A stretch of DNA of 5,297 nt from an uncultured Oscillospiraceae bacterium (GTDB lineage: Bacteria; Bacillota; Clostridia; Oscillospirales; Oscillospiraceae), in NCBI GenBank assembly GCA_910577525.1, contig CAJTLI010000087.1, positions 1-5,297 on the forward strand, written 5' to 3'. A program made the position numbers and the translations under genes. Below the pieces are notes generated by a model, which had not been told where the DNA came from, did not search any database, and was given only the letters and a program-made list of their open reading frames with translations. Every line of letters starts with the position of its first letter. Positions within the stretch are counted from its first letter, which is position 1. Positions 1-5,297 of this stretch are shown here, piece by piece.

Positions 1-411
1 CAGCAGTTCCATGTAACCAGCTTCACTGTAATCAGGGTTGTGTTCCTTCTCCCATAAATTCAAGAATGCCAAAGTGTTTCCGCTTCGCAGCCAACTCTGG
101 ATCACGTATCCTGACGCATCTTCGCTGTGCGCTCGGGCAATTTCGGTAAGAGAAGTATAACTTTCAGTCTGCTCTTTCTCCTGTGATACAGACGCATTTC
201 TTTGGGCAGCACACTTCAGTACTTCATCTTTGCTCTGGCCATAGCCGGCGAAACCAAGAACCAAATATCCAGTAAGATCGTTTTCCTTTGCAATTCGCAG
301 CATAATCCTGTCCCGTTCTTCACAGGTAATGTTATCTGCCGCTACAAGGTATTTCAGCAGATTACCGATCCCAGCTAAATCCACGGGGTTGAGTTTCTTT
401 TTCTCTGCCAC
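1..411 (-). CDS. KilA-N domain protein, C-terminal part beyond window
   Basis: This minus-strand reading frame is open for 137 codons from a GTG at 411-409 to the window edge, so the C-terminus is missing. The GTG follows a ribosome-binding stretch (AGAGGTGAGG) at a few bases' distance. A second in-frame GTG lies three codons upstream at 420-418, and a TAG at 432-430 closes the frame. Residues 1-45 are charged and helical (KKKLNPVDLAGIGNLLKYL). From about residue 84 the sequence reads YTSLTEIAR, then VIQSWLRSGNTLAFLNLWE and HNPDY. That is the start of a KilA-N domain, a DNA-binding module of phage and large-virus proteins (family knowledge). The biochemical role of most KilA-N proteins is unknown; phage regulation or antirepression is the usual guess. 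It lies 55 bases downstream of the recombinase-domain gene on the same strand and may be co-transcribed with it. A phage or integrative-element origin is inferred from the domain and the lower G+C. Confidence 0.8.
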   Translation of the reverse strand, partial: MAEKKKLNPVDLAGIGNLLKYLVAADNITCEERDRIMLRIAKENDLTGYLVLGFAGYGQSKDEVLKCAAQRNASVSQEKEQTESYTSLTEIARAHSEDASGYVIQSWLRSGNTLAFLNLWEKEHNPDYSEAGYMELL

Positions 412-431
412 ACGCCTCACCTCTTGAAGCT

Positions 432-460
432 ATTGTAACAGATATTGTCGAGATTGGGAA
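432..460 (-). promoter_or_regulatory. possible promoter for the KilA-N gene
   Basis: Read on the minus strand, TTCCCA (460-455) and TACAAT (437-432) are separated by 17 bases, which is the ideal spacing. The -10 matches 5 of 6 consensus bases but the -35 only 4 of 6. The predicted transcript would start near 425, leaving a short leader that contains the ribosome-binding site. It overlies the gap between the recombinase-domain gene and the KilA-N gene, so the latter may be expressed independently. The call is weak. Confidence 0.3.
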
Positions 461-466
461 TAGAAA

Positions 467-820
467 TTATATTTGGAGCATGGGAGGTGAGACATACCGG
501 GTTGTCCTGCGGGGTGTACCCGCCTTGTCATAGTCTACATTACAGCGAGAAGATTTTTCAAATTGTACATCCGCGAAGGATTCAAAGCCAACGATGGCAA
601 TGTATTTCGAGTTAGAAAGGAGATGATCAACCGCTGCACGTGTCCACTTTGCTTTCCCTGTCGGAGAAGATATCTGCTTTTTGTGCAGCATATCCACAAC
701 CTTTCCCAAACTGGCCCCGGCGAGGTAGTAGTCAAAAATCATGCGGACAGTTTCAGCTTCGTTTTCTCTGATCTCAAGGGTGCCGATGGAAGTCAAGTCA
801 AAACCATATGGAATTCTCAT
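467..820 (-). CDS. orphan serine-recombinase 'Recombinase' domain protein, no catalytic domain
   Basis: The 117-residue product resembles the middle 'Recombinase' domain of large serine recombinases. The N-terminus reads IPYGFDL, then residues 20-40 NEAETVRMIFDYYLAGASLGK, then SSPTGKAKWTRAAVDHLLSNSKYI at about 51-74. In full-length enzymes (450 residues or more) this domain follows a resolvase-type catalytic domain with the nucleophile serine, and precedes a zinc ribbon and coiled coil. Both flanking parts are absent here. It cannot perform recombination alone. The start is well supported: AAGGAG (834-829) lies 8 bases before the ATG. That argues for a translated small gene rather than a random fragment, although it may descend from a larger one. 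The C-terminus (about 95-117) is basic and ends TRYVSPPMLQI. It sits upstream of the KilA-N gene on the same strand. Possible roles are an accessory DNA-binding protein, an excision or regulatory factor, or a decaying remnant. Confidence 0.75.
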   Translation of the reverse strand: MRIPYGFDLTSIGTLEIRENEAETVRMIFDYYLAGASLGKVVDMLHKKQISSPTGKAKWTRAAVDHLLSNSKYIAIVGFESFADVQFEKSSRCNVDYDKAGTPRRTTRYVSPPMLQI

Positions 821-857
821 GTTTCATTCTCCTTAAAATAAAATTTCCCATGTCTTT

Positions 858-890
858 TCTCCGAACAGGAGATAAAACATAGGAATATGT
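858..890. promoter_or_regulatory. two adjacent inverted repeats upstream of the recombinase-domain gene
   Basis: TCTCC-GAACA-GGAGA (858-872) is a perfect 5-base stem with a 5-base loop, flanked by T and A runs that could extend it past one bulge. Five bases further on, ACATA-GGAA-TATGT (877-890) is a second perfect 5-base dyad. Both lie 38-70 bases before the ATG at 820, where an operator or leader hairpin could act. Neither is followed by a T run on either strand, so they do not look like terminators. Short dyads like these also arise by chance. Confidence 0.25.
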
Positions 891-967
891 CACAGATTAT
901 TTATTACTTGCAGTCATTTTGCATAATAATACGGTTGCTGTCTTGTGTGTTTTTCTGAGAAAATAGC

Positions 968-1002
968 AAAACCCGAGTATAGTCATGCTATACCCGAGTT
1001 TT
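968..1002 (-). terminator. intrinsic terminator of the tRNA-Ser gene
   Basis: Two 15-base arms (968-982 and 988-1002) flank a 5-base loop. On the minus-strand transcript the arms pair along their whole length with two G-U wobbles. On the plus strand the same two positions would be A-C mismatches, so the hairpin is built for minus-strand transcription. The arm is followed on the minus strand by a T run (TTTTGCTATTTT). It begins 8 bases after the tRNA CCA end, as expected for a tRNA transcription unit. It also separates tRNA transcription from the mobile-type genes on the left. Confidence 0.85.
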
Positions 1003-1010
1003 GTCTAATT

Positions 1011-1101
1011 TGGCGCAGCGGGAGGGATTCGAACCCTCGAGCGGTTTCAGCCGCTACACGATTTCCAATCGTGCTCGTTATGACCTCTTCGATACCGCTG
1101 C
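1011..1101 (-). tRNA. tRNA-Ser (anticodon GGA)
   Basis: The 91-base gene folds as a class II tRNA. The 7-base acceptor stem GCAGCGG (1101-1095) pairs perfectly with CCGCTGC, followed by discriminator G and an encoded CCA (1013-1011). The D arm has a TCG/CGA stem. The anticodon stem CACGA/TCGTG holds loop TTGGAAA with anticodon GGA, which reads UCC and UCU serine codons. The long variable arm AGCGG-CTGAAA-CCGCT is typical of serine tRNAs, and the T arm is GAGGG-TTCGAAT-CCCTC. A strong promoter lies upstream and a terminator downstream, so it forms its own transcription unit. Its 3' end faces the low-G+C DNA with phage-type genes, a usual arrangement when an element has integrated at a tRNA 3' end. 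Confidence 0.97.
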
Positions 1102-1156
1102 AGACGATGGTGAAGTCACCTCGTACATATGCCGCAGTAGCAGCATAACAGAGCTT

Positions 1157-1184
1157 ATTATAGCAGTTTTTTTTGTGTTGTCAA
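1157..1184 (-). promoter_or_regulatory. consensus promoter for tRNA-Ser
   Basis: On the minus strand a perfect TTGACA (1184-1179) and a perfect TATAAT (1162-1157) are separated by 16 bases that include a run of eight A residues. Transcription should start near 1150, giving a leader of about 50 bases removed by 5' processing. A full-consensus sigma-A-type promoter is what a stable RNA gene would have. Confidence 0.9.
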
Positions 1185-1201
1185 GGGTGTTATCAAATTT
1201 T

Positions 1202-1465
1202 TTGTCGCAGGGCAGCCATTATTACAGGTTACACAAGACCACATAGCCAAGCACAGCCTGACTTTTTTGCCGCTTGAGTATTGAGATGTGGCCGATTATG
1301 CTGCCAGGGCCCTGAAAGACCGTCAGAAAATAGAAACCTGTAAAAGAAACGCCGTGCGGCAGGAAGCCCTGCTGTCTGAGCTCTGTGGTGGCTGCAAAGC
1401 GACTGGCATGAGAAAGGGGCGTTTGACAATGCCCGATGTTGAGGCTGTGAATTACAGGTTCTGAG
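1202..1465. other. non-coding stretch between the tRNA promoter and the glsA promoter
   Basis: No convincing gene is seen here. One plus-strand frame is open from a GTG at 1288 to a TGA at 1464 (58 codons, product beginning VADYAARALKDRQ). It has no ribosome-binding site and matches no family I know. Minus-strand frames crossing the region are antisense extensions under glsA. The stretch contains three copies of the 9-base word TTACAGGTT, listed separately, and a TTGACA at 1423-1428 with only a poor -10 after it. No riboswitch that I can name, including the glutamine-sensing glnA motif, is recognisable. Confidence 0.5.
1221..1460. repeat. three dispersed copies of TTACAGGTT before glsA
   Basis: ATTACAGGTT occurs as an exact 10-base direct repeat at 1221-1230 and 1451-1460. 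The 9-base core also occurs inverted at 1335-1343, close to midway between them. The right copy ends 6 bases before the glsA -35 box. The copies could be regulator sites or leftovers of a small mobile unit. With words this short, coincidence remains possible. Confidence 0.4.
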
Positions 1466-1494
1466 TTGACAGAACCGGGCCGGCCTGCTATTTT
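1466..1494 (+). promoter_or_regulatory. promoter for glsA
   Basis: A perfect TTGACA (1466-1471) is followed after exactly 17 bases by TATTTT (1489-1494), which matches 4 of 6 -10 positions. The predicted start near 1501 leaves a leader of about 60 bases before the glsA ATG at 1564. The spacer is very G+C-rich (GGGCCGGCC). Confidence 0.7.
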
Positions 1495-1563
1495 GATATT
1501 AGGGAGACGCTGATTAAATGTATCTGCGGCGTGTGCCGCTTGAACAGAAGGGGTGGAACGGCG

Positions 1564-2478
1564 ATGGAGGAGCTTTTGGAGCGTTTGCTGGAGGAATGCC
1601 GGCCTGCCGCCGGGCAAGGTAAGGTGGCGGACTATATTCCGGAGCTGTCTAAGGGAGATCCGGAAGCCCTGGGGATCTATGTCATCGGGAGTGAGGGAAA
1701 GCGAAGCTGGGCGGGGGACTGCCGGCAGGTTTTCACCATCCAGAGTGTTGTCAAGCCAATTTTGCTGCTTCAGGCGCTGATGGATAATGGGGCGGAGTTT
1801 GTCATGAGCCGGGTGGGCGTGGAGGCCACAGGCAAGCCCTTTGACGCCATCAATTTCAGCGATCAGTCTCTGGACAGCGGGAATATCAACCCCATGGTCA
1901 ATATGGGGGCTATTGTCATGTGCAGCCTGATCCATGGGCGCAGCTATGACGAGCGCTTTCAACGCCTGCTGGAGCTGACCCGCAGACTGGCCGGCGGCGA
2001 AATTGGCGTGGATCAGGCGGTCTACCGCTCCGAAAAGAGCCACGGGAGCAAAAACCGGGCCCTGGCCTATCTGCTGAAGTCCAACGGTCTGCTGGACGGC
2101 GACGTGGAGGAGGTGCTGGACTGCTATTTCCGGGCCTGCTCCATTCAGGTGGACTGCCGGGCGCTGGCCCACATCGGGGCGGTGCTTTCCAACCGGGGGC
2201 GGCTGCCGGCGTCCAACGAGCGGATCTTTCCCGCCGCCATGTCCCGGTATGTGAACGCCATCCTGATGACCTGCGGGATGTATGACGGCTCCGGGGAGTT
2301 CGCCCTGCGGGTGGGCGTCCCGGCCAAGAGCGGCGTGGGCGGCGGCATTATGGCGGTGGTCCCCACCCGGATGGGAATCGGCATATTCGGCCCCGCCCTG
2401 GACCGCAAGGGCAACAGTGTGGCGGGGATCAGACTGCTGGAACGTCTGAGCGCAGAGTTGCATCTGAGCATCTTTTGA
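1564..2478 (+). CDS. glsA: glutaminase (L-glutamine to L-glutamate plus ammonia)
   Basis: This 304-residue protein has the normal length of bacterial glutaminases (about 305-310), a cytosolic serine-dependent amidohydrolase family with a beta-lactamase-like fold. All the active-site residues I know from the family are in place: Y24 in VADYIPEL, S61 and K64 in the S-x-x-K motif QSVVK, N113 in NPMVNMGAI, E157 in YRSEKS, N164 in KNRALAYL, Y188 before RACSIQV, Y240 in TCGMYDGSGEFA, and V258 in KSGVGGGI. The C-terminus LSAELHLSIF is also typical. S61 is the expected nucleophile. I chose the ATG at 1564 because AGAAGGGGTGG lies just before it; the in-frame GTG at 1531 has no such site. The gene has its own promoter at 1466-1494. 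Family roles include glutamine catabolism, nitrogen supply and acid resistance through ammonia release. No glutamine transporter or glutamate antiporter gene is visible nearby, so the role here is open. Confidence 0.95.
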   Translation: MEELLERLLEECRPAAGQGKVADYIPELSKGDPEALGIYVIGSEGKRSWAGDCRQVFTIQSVVKPILLLQALMDNGAEFVMSRVGVEATGKPFDAINFSDQSLDSGNINPMVNMGAIVMCSLIHGRSYDERFQRLLELTRRLAGGEIGVDQAVYRSEKSHGSKNRALAYLLKSNGLLDGDVEEVLDCYFRACSIQVDCRALAHIGAVLSNRGRLPASNERIFPAAMSRYVNAILMTCGMYDGSGEFALRVGVPAKSGVGGGIMAVVPTRMGIGIFGPALDRKGNSVAGIRLLERLSAELHLSIF

Positions 2479-2588
2479 GGCCACCCTTGTGCTGTGGGCG
2501 TCGGTCTTCGTTTTTGCTGCGGCACCGCTGCTGAAATACCGGAAAGGGTATGGGTATTGACGGCGGAAAAACCCGGCGCTTTGACCAA

Positions 2589-2617
2589 TGGACAAAAAAC
2601 CTTGCGGGGAGTATAAT
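2589..2617 (+). promoter_or_regulatory. promoter for the alpha/beta hydrolase gene
   Basis: TGGACA (2589-2594, 5 of 6 consensus) and a perfect TATAAT (2612-2617) are separated by exactly 17 bases. Transcription should begin near 2624, giving a leader of about 50 bases. This promoter in the 195-base gap after glsA means the hydrolase need not be co-transcribed with it. No convincing terminator was found between the two genes. Confidence 0.8.
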
Positions 2618-2673
2618 CTCTGTGGCCTGCAGCGTCGTCTGTGGGCGAAACTTGATCCGAAGGTCGTGATTAC

Positions 2674-3618
2674 ATGAGAAAAACAGCAAAGCCGCGCTCA
2701 GTTTGCCGGACCGTCCTGATTGTCCTGGCTGTATTGGCCGTGCTGGCTTCGGGCGCGCTGGCCTTTGTGGGGAATTATCTGTTCCGGTTCGCGCTGGACC
2801 CAACGGCGGAGGGCATGATGAACACCTATCAGGCGCAGCCCCTGGAGGGGGACGCCGCCTGGTTTCAGGACAACAGCGAGGACCGCTGGCTCACCAGCCG
2901 GGATGGGCTGAAGCTCCACGGGCTGTATCTGGCTCAGGAGGCCGAAAGCCACAAATACGCCGTCATCTGCCATGGCTACAACAGCATTCCCCAATACGGA
3001 GGCCGGTACGCCGCAAAATTTTATGAGATGGGCTATCACATTCTGGCCCCCGCCGCCCGGGCCCACGAGCTGAGCGAGGGCCGGTACGCCAGCATGGGCT
3101 GGCTGGAGCGGAAGGACATTGTGGACTGGGTAGGCACCCTTGTGGAGCAGGACCCGGAGGCGGAGATCGTGCTGTTCGGCGTGTCCATGGGCGGGGCTAC
3201 GGTGATGATGACCGCCGGCGAGGAACTGCCTGCCAATGTGAAATGCGTGATTGAGGACTGCGGCTATTCCTCCGTGTGGGATGAGTTCGCCGGGCAGCTG
3301 GACGAGCTGTTCGGCCTGCCCACCTTCCCGGTGCTGGACGTGGCCTCGCTGGTGACGCAGTTCCGTGCGGGGTTCGGCTTCAAGGAGGCCTCGTCGGTGG
3401 AGCAGCTGAAAAAAACCAGCCTGCCGGTGCTGTTCATCCACGGGGAGGAGGATACCTTTGTGCCCTATTCCATGCTGGATCTGGTATATGAGGCCTGCGC
3501 CAGCCCGGAAAAGGAGCGCCTGTCCGTCCCCGGGGCGGGCCACGGGGAGGCATCCTGGGAGGACCCGGAGCTGTACTGGTCCACAGTGGAGCGCTTTCTC
3601 GCGGCCCATGTGGGCTGA
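2674..3618 (+). CDS. membrane-anchored alpha/beta hydrolase
   Basis: The 314-residue protein starts with basic residues (MRKTAKPRSVCR) and one hydrophobic segment at about 13-36. It is therefore probably anchored in the membrane with the hydrolase domain outside, or exported. The domain shows the oxyanion motif ICHGYN (98-103), the nucleophile elbow FGVSMGGA with S171, the acid D260 in IHGEEDTFVP, and H290 in GAGHGE. These form a complete Ser-Asp-His triad. The overall pattern (SMGGATVMM, IEDCGYSSVWDEF, ELYWSTVERFL) fits a Firmicute family of putative exported hydrolases whose substrates are unknown; esterase or peptidase activity is only a guess. One oddity: the loop usually read as D-x-R-x-H-G-x-S-E-G is here PAARAHELSEG, lacking the Asp and Gly. 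The ATG follows GAAGG (2659-2663) with a rather long 10-base spacing. The gene has its own promoter, and neighbouring genes give no clue to the substrate. Confidence 0.88.
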   Translation: MRKTAKPRSVCRTVLIVLAVLAVLASGALAFVGNYLFRFALDPTAEGMMNTYQAQPLEGDAAWFQDNSEDRWLTSRDGLKLHGLYLAQEAESHKYAVICHGYNSIPQYGGRYAAKFYEMGYHILAPAARAHELSEGRYASMGWLERKDIVDWVGTLVEQDPEAEIVLFGVSMGGATVMMTAGEELPANVKCVIEDCGYSSVWDEFAGQLDELFGLPTFPVLDVASLVTQFRAGFGFKEASSVEQLKKTSLPVLFIHGEEDTFVPYSMLDLVYEACASPEKERLSVPGAGHGEASWEDPELYWSTVERFLAAHVG

Positions 3619-3652
3619 AGGGGCGCGGAAGGGGAGGCCCGTGCAAAAATGT

Positions 3653-3673
3653 GCCCGCCCCATGGGGACGGGC
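3653..3673. terminator. G+C-rich hairpin after the hydrolase gene, possible terminator
   Basis: GCCCG pairs with CGGGC and the inner CCC with GGG around a CATG loop, with one bulged A at 3668: an 8-base-pair stem located 34 bases after the hydrolase stop. On the plus strand no T run follows closely. On the minus strand a T5 run follows three bases after the stem. No minus-strand gene reads into it, so its orientation is puzzling. It may still insulate the hydrolase from the next gene. Confidence 0.45.
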
Positions 3674-3713
3674 GGCGGTCAAGAATATTAACAATTTTCT
3701 ATTACATTCTTTA

Positions 3714-3742
3714 TTGCAATCTAAGCTGTGATATATTATACT
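3714..3742 (+). promoter_or_regulatory. promoter for the O-antigen-ligase-like gene
   Basis: TTGCAA (3714-3719) and TATACT (3737-3742) are spaced by exactly 17 bases in an A+T-rich island (about 3680-3742) that stands out from the G+C-rich surroundings. Transcription should start near 3749. That lies downstream of the first in-frame ATG at 3745, so the site also decides the start of the following gene. Confidence 0.75.
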
Positions 3743-3795
3743 GAATGGGCTGTGAAAAACGCGGGGCGGTCCCCGCTTTTGAAAAAGGTGTTGTT

Positions 3796-5223
3796 ATGCA
3801 GAATTTGCGCGCCAGGCTTCAGGATGCCGCTCAGGCCAGGCTTCCCATGATTTTCACCGTGTACATCCTGCTCCAGCCTCTGCTGGATGTGCTCACCGGC
3901 CTGGGCGCCCAGGCCGGACACCCCGTCACCGCGGGGGTGGTGGTGCGGGCGCTGGTGATGGTGCTGGCCTTCCTCTACGCCGTGTTTGTCAGCGATTTCC
4001 CCGGAAAAAAGCGGTGGATGATCTTCACCGGAGCGCTGACGGCCTATCTGGTTCTGTTTATGGCCTACATGTTCTCACTGGGAGGGCTGTCCCTGTGCCT
4101 GAGCAACGTGAAAGAGGTGGTCAAGACCTTTTTCACCCCCTTCGTGCTTATCTTCCTGTGGTCGGTGTACCGGCAGTTCGGCTATCTTGTGACCACCGAG
4201 GCCATTGCCTGGGCGGGGGGGCTGTACGCCAGCGTCATTCCCATCGCCGTCATCACCGGCACCAGCTTCGTGTCTTACGGCAATGCCGGCATGGGCTTCC
4301 GGGGGTGGTTCTACGCCGCCAACGAGGTGGGCTGCGTCATGGCCCTCACCGCCCCGTTCACCATCCACTACTGCCTGAAAATCGTGCCCACTATCACGAA
4401 AAAAACCTGGTGGAAGGGGGCGCTGGCGGCGTGGGCCCTGGTGGGGGTGGCGGTCAGCGCCAACTTCCTGGGCACCAAAATCGTGTTCGGCGCCATCGCC
4501 CTGTACTGCGGGGCGGCCTTTGTCTGGCAGCTGGTCAACCTGAAGCTAGAGCCCACCCGGGCCCGAAAGCTGGAGGCTGCGGTGATGGCCGCTATGCTGG
4601 CTCTCACCCTGATCCTCTTCTTCAACTCTCCCCTCAAGGGCTATCTGGACGATGTGTACTTCAAGCTGCTGGACAACGACCCGGAGCAGACTCTGCTGTC
4701 CTGGGGCGAGGAGATCCAGACCGCCAGCCGGGGCAGTTGGATGTACGAACTGCTGGAGTCCAATCCGGGCCTCAAGCGCTTTGACCAGATTCTCAGCCGC
4801 CGCCTGCTCAGCTCCGCCCCCTCTCTCCAGGTCTTTACCGAGGGCGGCGTCCTGGCCAAGCTGCTGGGCATCGGCTATGCCACCGCCCCCTCCTACAGCC
4901 GGGAGGTCTACTTCATGGTGGAGATGGACCCTCTGGCCATCCTCATCCGCCACGGCGTCGTGGGCTTCCTGCTCTACTACGTGCCCTACCTGGCCTTCAT
5001 CGTCTACGCCGTGGTTCAGTTCTTCAAGCGCCCCCTCCAGCGCCTGGCCAGCCTGAGCTACTGCACCGCCCTGTACTGCGCGGTCATCGGCTTTGGCATC
5101 TCCGCCGTCGCGGGCCACGCCCTGGTATCCCCGGCGGTGGCCACCTTCATCCTGGTGGTGTGCATGCAGCTTTGGCATCAGACCCAGGAGCAGAACAGGC
5201 TTCCCAAACCGAACCGGTCATAA
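3796..5223 (+). CDS. O-antigen ligase/polymerase-like polytopic membrane protein
   Basis: The 475-residue product is highly hydrophobic, with about 11-12 predicted membrane segments (roughly 17-36, 46-66, 74-95, 110-125, 134-155, 174-195, 208-224, 227-247, 259-277, 380-405, 420-437 and 440-460). A long hydrophilic loop at about 278-378 is probably extracytoplasmic. The large loop before the last helices, with GIGYATAPSYSREVYFMVEMDPLAILIRHGVVGFLLY, fits the O-antigen ligase / Wzy polymerase superfamily. In Firmicutes such proteins are thought to polymerise or attach surface polysaccharide at the outer face of the membrane, using lipid-linked sugar units. The exact substrate cannot be read from the sequence, and ligase versus polymerase is undecided. 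I start it at ATG 3796, preceded by AAGGTG at 5 bases. An ATG at 3745 in the same frame would add 17 residues but lies at or before the expected transcript start. No glycosyltransferase or other polysaccharide genes are visible in the window. The C-terminus is short, polar and basic. Confidence 0.8.
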   Translation: MQNLRARLQDAAQARLPMIFTVYILLQPLLDVLTGLGAQAGHPVTAGVVVRALVMVLAFLYAVFVSDFPGKKRWMIFTGALTAYLVLFMAYMFSLGGLSLCLSNVKEVVKTFFTPFVLIFLWSVYRQFGYLVTTEAIAWAGGLYASVIPIAVITGTSFVSYGNAGMGFRGWFYAANEVGCVMALTAPFTIHYCLKIVPTITKKTWWKGALAAWALVGVAVSANFLGTKIVFGAIALYCGAAFVWQLVNLKLEPTRARKLEAAVMAAMLALTLILFFNSPLKGYLDDVYFKLLDNDPEQTLLSWGEEIQTASRGSWMYELLESNPGLKRFDQILSRRLLSSAPSLQVFTEGGVLAKLLGIGYATAPSYSREVYFMVEMDPLAILIRHGVVGFLLYYVPYLAFIVYAVVQFFKRPLQRLASLSYCTALYCAVIGFGISAVAGHALVSPAVATFILVVCMQLWHQTQEQNRLPKPNRS

Positions 5224-5297
5224 GGAGCGCCGCCGGCAGGCTTTGAAGTGCGCCCAAAAAGTCAGACAAAAATAAGGCGGTAAAATTGTTCAAGCAG
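5224..5297 (+). other. trailing region, possible start of a following gene
   Basis: After the stop at 5223 no frame stays open for more than about a dozen codons until the very end. AAGGCGG (5274-5280) precedes a TTG at 5286-5288 that reads L-F-K-Q to the window edge. This could be the start of the next plus-strand gene, but four codons cannot establish it. No terminator with a T run is seen after the membrane protein gene. Confidence 0.2.

Noticed and set aside
887..958. 23-residue hydrophobic peptide frame (MSQIIYYLQSF...) on the plus strand, possible type I toxin
   Set aside because: The only good ribosome-binding stretch (AGGAGA, 867-872) is about 14 bases from the ATG, no antisense RNA promoter is visible, and the composition follows from local A+T richness.
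1109..1120. GGTGA-AG-TCACC near-palindrome in the tRNA leader
   Set aside because: It is short, lies in a leader that is removed during processing, and has no supporting context.
945..1246. Plus-strand open frames across the tRNA region
   Set aside because: They run antisense through the tRNA-Ser gene, its terminator and its promoter, and show no protein family.
1202..1563. Glutamine riboswitch upstream of glutaminase
   Set aside because: I looked for the conserved core of the glnA-type motif and saw no match. A covariance-model search would be decisive.
2479..2588. Terminator after glsA
   Set aside because: Only a 4-base stem with a bulge (around 2481-2499) is found, and the T5 run is too far downstream.
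1222..2595. Long minus-strand open frame of 457 codons under glsA
   Set aside because: It is antisense to a clear glutaminase with all active-site residues. Its product is rich in His, Gln, Ala and Pro, as expected for the complement of G+C-rich codons, and matches no family.
2698..3663. Minus-strand open frame of 321 codons under the hydrolase gene
   Set aside because: It is the antisense shadow of a gene with an intact catalytic triad, and has low-complexity composition and no domain.
4014..4784. Plus-strand open frame of 256 codons in another frame of the membrane protein gene
   Set aside because: The product is Gly/Arg/His-rich without domains and lies wholly within a well-supported gene, so it is a high-G+C frame artefact.

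Overview
The window looks like chromosomal DNA from a G+C-rich gut Firmicute of the Oscillospiraceae type. This rests on three things: the codon usage of the three right-hand genes (one line sampled by hand, 2101-2160, is 63% G+C), the tRNA-Ser with an encoded CCA end, and consensus sigma-A-like promoters. The assignment is an inference from sequence style, not a database match.

The left part (1 to about 1010) differs from the rest. It is poorer in G+C (the first 60 bases are 43%), and its genes lie on the minus strand. It holds a partial KilA-N-domain gene that runs off the left edge. Upstream of that is a 117-residue protein with only the middle 'Recombinase' domain of large serine recombinases. 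Both are typical of phages and integrative elements. This DNA abuts the 3' end of a tRNA-Ser(GGA) gene (1011-1101, minus), which has a perfect -35/-10 promoter (1157-1184) and a hairpin terminator (968-1002). The layout suggests the end of an integrated element or prophage remnant next to a tRNA, but no integrase catalytic domain and no second att copy are visible.

The right part (from about 1200) carries three plus-strand genes, each with its own recognisable promoter: a glutaminase (glsA, 1564-2478), a membrane-anchored alpha/beta hydrolase (2674-3618), and a polytopic O-antigen-ligase/polymerase-like membrane protein (start revised to 3796, ending at 5223). They do not form an obvious operon or a single pathway. 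The 360-base stretch before glsA has no convincing gene but holds three copies of a 9-base word. The last 74 bases show no complete gene.

I see no clearly new biological system. The points most worth a second look are the element/tRNA junction, the orphan recombinase-domain protein upstream of the KilA-N gene, and the repeated word before glsA.
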